This document shows, piece by piece, positions 60,836-64,000 of a DNA stretch of 64,000 nt; position 1 is the first letter of the stretch; every line of letters starts with the position of its first letter. The DNA comes from Polynucleobacter sp. HIN11 (GTDB taxonomy: Bacteria; Pseudomonadota; Gammaproteobacteria; Burkholderiales; Burkholderiaceae). The notes beneath the pieces were generated by a model. That model saw only the letters and a list, made by a program, of their open reading frames with translations. It did no database searches and was not told where the DNA came from. The translations under genes were made by a program, and so were the position numbers. Location of the stretch: NCBI RefSeq assembly GCF_030297675.1, contig NZ_AP028142.1:1054001-1118000 (forward strand). The letters are read 5' to 3'.

Positions 60836-61291
60836 ATGACTGCTCTCCTACTAACACCAGCGCAACGCAAGGCGCACCGCGCTAAAGCCCATGCTCTTAA
60901 CCCCGTCGTCATGATCGGTAACGAAGGACTCACTGCTGCCGTTCGCAAAGAAATTGATCGTGCCCTATCGAGCCATGGCCTGATTAAGATCCGCGTGCTA
61001 GGTGATGATCGCGATGCCCGCATTGCGATGTATGAATCGATTTGCGATGACCTGAATGCTGCCCCGATTCAGCACATTGGCAAACTGCTCGTGGTGTGGC
61101 GCCCCGTTGAATCCAAGCCTGAGAAAGTAGTTCCCAGTAAAAAAGTAGCACGCGCCTATCAAACCGCTCGCAGCAATCAGCGTGGCAGTGGCTCGCGTGT
61201 GGGCTTTAAAAAAGCAGCTGTGGCTAGCACCAGCAAACCAAAGCGCCGCAAGACTCGCTTAGCTAGTCCCAAAAAAGCGGCTTTGGGTTAA
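60836..61291 (+). CDS. yhbY: YhbY-type CRM-domain RNA-binding protein
   Basis: This 151-residue protein starts at ATG 60836; the upstream frame overlaps the rlmE start and is not used. Residues 1-95 are a CRM domain: LTPAQRKAHRAKAHALNPVVMIGNEGLTAAV and the GxxG-like helix region. The last 55 residues are a basic tail (KVARAYQTARSNQRGSGSRVGFKKAA) absent from E. coli YhbY. It probably binds precursors of the large ribosomal subunit. Confidence 0.9.
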   Translation: MTALLLTPAQRKAHRAKAHALNPVVMIGNEGLTAAVRKEIDRALSSHGLIKIRVLGDDRDARIAMYESICDDLNAAPIQHIGKLLVVWRPVESKPEKVVPSKKVARAYQTARSNQRGSGSRVGFKKAAVASTSKPKRRKTRLASPKKAALG

Positions 61292-61759
61292 GCGCCAAAC
61301 CAAGTAAATGCCCAAGAGGCTTTGTACCAAAAAAACACTGCTTGAGATACCGTGCAAAGTAGCAAATAAACTCGCAGAAGCTGAATACATCACTGGCATG
61401 CCTTGCAACAAGGCATCCTCGCGTAAGTTCTCCATCCAGGGCATAAGCACGAAGCTACCAAGCGCAGCACACACAAGCATCGCAAGCAAAATCCAACGAA
61501 TCGCACGATAGGCTTGCAACCCACGACTTACCAAGAGGTTTGCTAAGACCAGCAGCGCCACGCAGAGCACCAGACTCACATATGCCTCTACCTGAAAGAT
61601 CGCACCAGCCACCATACCGGCGACCTGACGATCGGTGAGCGTTGCAAAGAGCGTCGGTGCAACCAAGTAGCCAACAGTAATGAGGCTACCAACCCAAAGA
61701 CTACTCACAAAGAGAAAAAGGCGTTGCGCAATTTGGTGCTGAGTAGATTGAGCTTGCAT
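61259..61759 (-). CDS. DUF4149 membrane protein
   Basis: This 166-residue protein has four membrane helices, starting RLFLFVSSLWVGSLITVGYLVAPTLFATL and with LMPWMENLREDAL and FATLHGISSSVFLVQSLLGI. These are the features of DUF4149, a family of unknown function encoded near yhbY and ftsH in betaproteobacteria. Its 3' end overlaps yhbY by 33 bases. Confidence 0.8.
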   Translation of the reverse strand: MQAQSTQHQIAQRLFLFVSSLWVGSLITVGYLVAPTLFATLTDRQVAGMVAGAIFQVEAYVSLVLCVALLVLANLLVSRGLQAYRAIRWILLAMLVCAALGSFVLMPWMENLREDALLQGMPVMYSASASLFATLHGISSSVFLVQSLLGIYLVWRLTQSRFFGTS

Positions 61760-61767
61760 AATGCGTA

Positions 61768-62094
61768 CTAGGTAACTAAGGTTGCTAGTTTAGCCAAGAC
61801 CTCATCAATCACAGCCGCCGACACGGTCTCAACGCGTTTTGCTTTGCGAGCCGCGAGGTCTAGTGTGCGAGGTTGATCGCAGCGTGCAATACCAACAGTT
61901 TTAGCTCCAACCAGCTCAACTGCAAATCCTGCCACCCGCGCAAACTGACCTCCAGTGGAGATCGGTACAACGATTGGGGTCTTGGTTAATTGATTAAACG
62001 GTGCTGGTGACACTACCAATACTGGTCGATACCCTTTTTGCTCATGGCCAGCCGTTGGATCAAGAGATACCAAATAAATATCGCCTCGCTTCAT
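61768..62094 (-). CDS. MazF/ChpB-type toxin (mRNA interferase)
   Basis: This 108-residue protein has the PemK/MazF fold: MKRGDIYLVSLDPTAGHEQKGYRPVLVVSP, PIVVPISTGG and a last part with GIARCDQPRTLDLAARKAKRVE. The arginine in YRPVLVVS and the threonine in IST correspond to active-site residues of MazF. It cleaves mRNA when its antitoxin is lost. Its ATG shares one base with the antitoxin stop (TAATG), a standard toxin-antitoxin arrangement. Confidence 0.88.
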   Translation of the reverse strand: MKRGDIYLVSLDPTAGHEQKGYRPVLVVSPAPFNQLTKTPIVVPISTGGQFARVAGFAVELVGAKTVGIARCDQPRTLDLAARKAKRVETVSAAVIDEVLAKLATLVT

Positions 62095-62348
62095 TACAGA
62101 ATCTCATTGCCGATCGGGGCGCTATCCAACCACTGCCGATCCTCGCTTGGCATTTTTGCTTTGGGATCGCATTGCGCTAATAAATCAGCGAGTTCGTACT
62201 TCCGCTTTGCGATGGGTCGAACGACCAATTGCCCGTCCTTTAGGGCGACATCAACGGTCGATCCGCAAGTGATCTGAAGTTCTTTCAGGAAAACCGGGGA
62301 CACTGCCAGCATCACTGAGCCTCCAACCTTTCTTAAATTGGTATGCAT
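62094..62348 (-). CDS. MazE/ChpS-type antitoxin
   Basis: This 84-residue protein has an N-terminal SpoVT/AbrB swapped-hairpin DNA-binding domain (NLRKVGGSVMLAVSPVFLKELQ, then GSTVDVALKDGQLVV) and a C-terminal tail (LADLLAQCDPKAKMPSEDRQWLDSAPIGNEIL) that should wrap the toxin. A ribosome site (GGAGGG) and a perfect palindrome lie just upstream, consistent with autorepression by the toxin-antitoxin complex. Confidence 0.88.
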   Translation of the reverse strand: MHTNLRKVGGSVMLAVSPVFLKELQITCGSTVDVALKDGQLVVRPIAKRKYELADLLAQCDPKAKMPSEDRQWLDSAPIGNEIL

Positions 62349-62363
62349 ACGCCCTCCGAATAA

Positions 62364-62381
62364 GTTATACCGAAGTATAAC
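62364..62381 (-). promoter_or_regulatory. Operator/promoter of the toxin-antitoxin operon
   Basis: GTTATACCGAAGTATAAC is a perfect 7-bp inverted repeat with a four-base centre. It includes a TATACT -10-like hexamer on the minus strand and lies 16 bases before the antitoxin start. It is the likely site for antitoxin autorepression. Confidence 0.7.
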
Positions 62382-62412
62382 ACATTCAGTAGGTTATTAT
62401 ATTTTTATATAA

Positions 62413-62895
62413 CTAGATGTAACGAACTGAGAGGATCTCGACTTCTCGGGCGCCTGCGGGGGCTTGGACGGTCACCACATCACCCTCCTCTTTGCCAATT
62501 AAGGCGCGAGCAATGGGGGAGCTAATCGAGATCTTATTGGCAGCGATGTCGGCTTCATCATCGCCTACGATTTGGTAGCTCATTTTTTTACCGTCATCCA
62601 GATCTTCCAGTTCAACAGTGGCCCCAAAGACGACCCGACCTTCTGCTTCGAGTAATGCAGGATCAATAATTTGTGCAGCCGATAATTTGGTCTCAAGCTC
62701 TTTGATGCGACCCTCAATAAACGCTTGCTTCTCTTTGGCAGCATCGTACTCCGCGTTCTCAGAAAGATCGCCTTGGGCTCGCGCTTCAGAGATTGCATTA
62801 ATCACTGCGGGACGATCGACATGCTTTAAGCGCGTGAGCTCTTCTTTCAAGAGCTCAGCGCCATGCTTGGTAATGGGAATAGTGTTTGTACTCAT
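62413..62895 (-). CDS. greA: Transcription elongation factor GreA
   Basis: This 160-residue factor starts at ATG 62895; a TTG nine bases earlier is less likely. It has an N-terminal coiled coil (GAELLKEELTRLKHVDRPAVINAISEARAQGDLSENAEYDAAKEKQ) with the acidic DLSENAEYD tip that reaches the polymerase active site. The C-terminal FKBP-like domain ends REVEILSVRY. It rescues backtracked RNA polymerase. It lies 38 bases downstream of carB on the same strand. Confidence 0.96.
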   Translation of the reverse strand: MSTNTIPITKHGAELLKEELTRLKHVDRPAVINAISEARAQGDLSENAEYDAAKEKQAFIEGRIKELETKLSAAQIIDPALLEAEGRVVFGATVELEDLDDGKKMSYQIVGDDEADIAANKISISSPIARALIGKEEGDVVTVQAPAGAREVEILSVRYI

Positions 62896-62933
62896 ACTGC
62901 TCAACCTTAAAATCGATGAAGCTCGATTTTAGT

Positions 62934-64000
62934 CTAGCTAAGCGAAATGTGTAAATTCTGTAAGGAATACACCTCGAGCGAATCCTTCGCCCGCATCCCT
63001 TCCATTACCGCACGTGCCGCACTAATTGTGGTGTAGTAGGTCACACCATTGGCTTGTGCGGTAGTTCGGATCGAACGAGAGTCCGCAATTGCATTACGGG
63101 TTTCATCCACGGTTGTAAATACCAAGGTGATCTCACCATTTTTGATCATGTCGACAATGTGAGGACGACCCTCTTTGACCTTGTTCACAACCGATACCGG
63201 AATATTCGCTGCGGCAATGGCTGCGGCAGTCCCTTTGGTGGCGACCATCGGAAAGCCCATCTCATGCAAGAGCTTGGCAACCGCAACGGCGAGAGGCTTA
63301 TCACTATCTTTAACGGTCAACACCACATTACCGCTCTTCGGTAATTTGATACCCGCCGCCAACTGTGATTTGAATAAAGCTTCACCAAAGGTCTTACCCA
63401 CGCCCATCACCTCACCGGTGGAGCGCATCTCAGGACCCAGGATCGGATCAATGCCTGGGAACTTATTAAATGGGAACACCGCCTCTTTAACCGAGTAGTA
63501 CGGAGGAATCACCTCTTCTGCGATACCCTGCTGATCGAGGCTCTGCCCCACCATGCAACGCGCTGCGATCTTTGCTAACTGTAAGCCAGTTGCTTTGGAG
63601 ACATAGGGCACCGTACGTGATGCCCGTGGGTTAACCTCAAGAACAAAGATAGTGTCCTTGCCGTCGCTTTGCTGAATGGCAAATTGCACGTTCATTAAAC
63701 CAACGACATTCAGACCCTTGGCCATCGCCGCAGTTTGGCGCTTAAGCTCAGCAATGGTCTCTTTCGATAAAGAGTATGGTGGTAATGAGCAGGCCGAATC
63801 ACCCGAATGTACACCCGCTTGCTCAATGTGTTCCATGACCCCACCAATGAACACTCGAGCTCCATCGGAGATGCAATCCACATCACACTCAATCGCATCG
63901 TTTAAGAAGCGGTCTAATAATACCGGTGAGTCATTCGATACCTTGACGGCCTCGCGCATATATCGCTCAAGATCACGACCATCGTGCACGATCTCCATGG
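62934..64000 (-). CDS. carB: Carbamoyl-phosphate synthase large subunit (C-terminal part)
   Basis: The frame is open to the right edge, so the 5' two thirds of the gene lie outside. The visible 355 residues are the end of the second ATP-grasp unit (HSGDSACSLPPYSLSKE, VLEVNPRASRTVPYVSKATG, YYSVKEAVFPFNKFPGIDPILGPEMRSTGEVMG) and the MGS-like allosteric domain (MGFPMVATKGTAAAI, then IVDMIKNGEITLVFTT). The enzyme makes carbamoyl phosphate for arginine and pyrimidines. Confidence 0.96.
   Translation of the reverse strand, partial: MEIVHDGRDLERYMREAVKVSNDSPVLLDRFLNDAIECDVDCISDGARVFIGGVMEHIEQAGVHSGDSACSLPPYSLSKETIAELKRQTAAMAKGLNVVGLMNVQFAIQQSDGKDTIFVLEVNPRASRTVPYVSKATGLQLAKIAARCMVGQSLDQQGIAEEVIPPYYSVKEAVFPFNKFPGIDPILGPEMRSTGEVMGVGKTFGEALFKSQLAAGIKLPKSGNVVLTVKDSDKPLAVAVAKLLHEMGFPMVATKGTAAAIAAANIPVSVVNKVKEGRPHIVDMIKNGEITLVFTTVDETRNAIADSRSIRTTAQANGVTYYTTISAARAVMEGMRAKDSLEVYSLQNLHISLS

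Overview
The window looks like a chromosomal segment of a freshwater betaproteobacterium in the Burkholderiaceae, most likely Polynucleobacter or a close relative. That call rests on recognised protein types, moderate GC and compact gene packing; no search was run. The right half is ordinary backbone. The left half, about 0.45-34.4 kb, reads as a composite genomic island built at the 3' end of a tRNA-Arg(TCT) gene.

Island, 0.45-34.4 kb. The intact tRNA-Arg (34443-34519, minus) has its 3' 46 bp repeated exactly at 32522-32567 and 11872-11917, and a decayed relative of the flanking arm lies at about 446-614. Each complete copy is flanked by conserved arms: a left arm of about 150 bp and a right arm of about 190 bp including the core. 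Each arm ends in a palindrome of the form TTTGTCG-N7-CGACAAA. This divides the island into three tandem elements. Element A (about 0.45-11.9 kb) carries an antiporter, a two-component/PepSY/cytochrome cluster, a methyltransferase plus small membrane protein, a manganese exporter under a yybP-ykoY riboswitch, and a TIR-like/MarR/tautomerase/GIY-YIG/DUF4145 group. Element B (11.9-32.5 kb) carries a heavy-metal RND operon, a ZntA/CadA-type ATPase with a PbrR/CadR-type regulator, gene remnants, a poorly characterised mobile-element core (two tyrosine recombinases, an AAA+ ATPase, several unknown proteins, 12-bp iteron-like repeats) and a second copy of the methyltransferase/small-protein pair. Element C (32.5-34.4 kb) carries only a frameshifted MltF-like gene. 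The same palindrome also precedes the integrase gene and the AAA+ operon. A version with exactly 10 extra spacer bases precedes the small recombinase.

Backbone, 34.6-43.7 kb: an exported methyltransferase, an APC permease, an outer-membrane barrel protein, tRNA-Pro(TGG), a DUF2946-like protein with a ZnuD-like TonB receptor, and an envelope-lipid cluster (PlsC, LpxH-like phosphoesterase, glycosyltransferase, DgkA, OlsB-like acyltransferase).

Backbone, 44.7-55.0 kb: a phosphate block with ppx and ppk1 divergent, and phoR, phoB, phoU, pstB, pstA, pstC and pstS running on the minus strand behind a Pho box. A hairpin between pstS and pstC probably sets their expression ratio.

Backbone, 55.1-64 kb: phasin/histone-like protein, glmM, folP, ftsH, rlmE, yhbY, a DUF4149 protein, a MazEF/ChpSB-type toxin-antitoxin pair, greA and the 3' part of carB.
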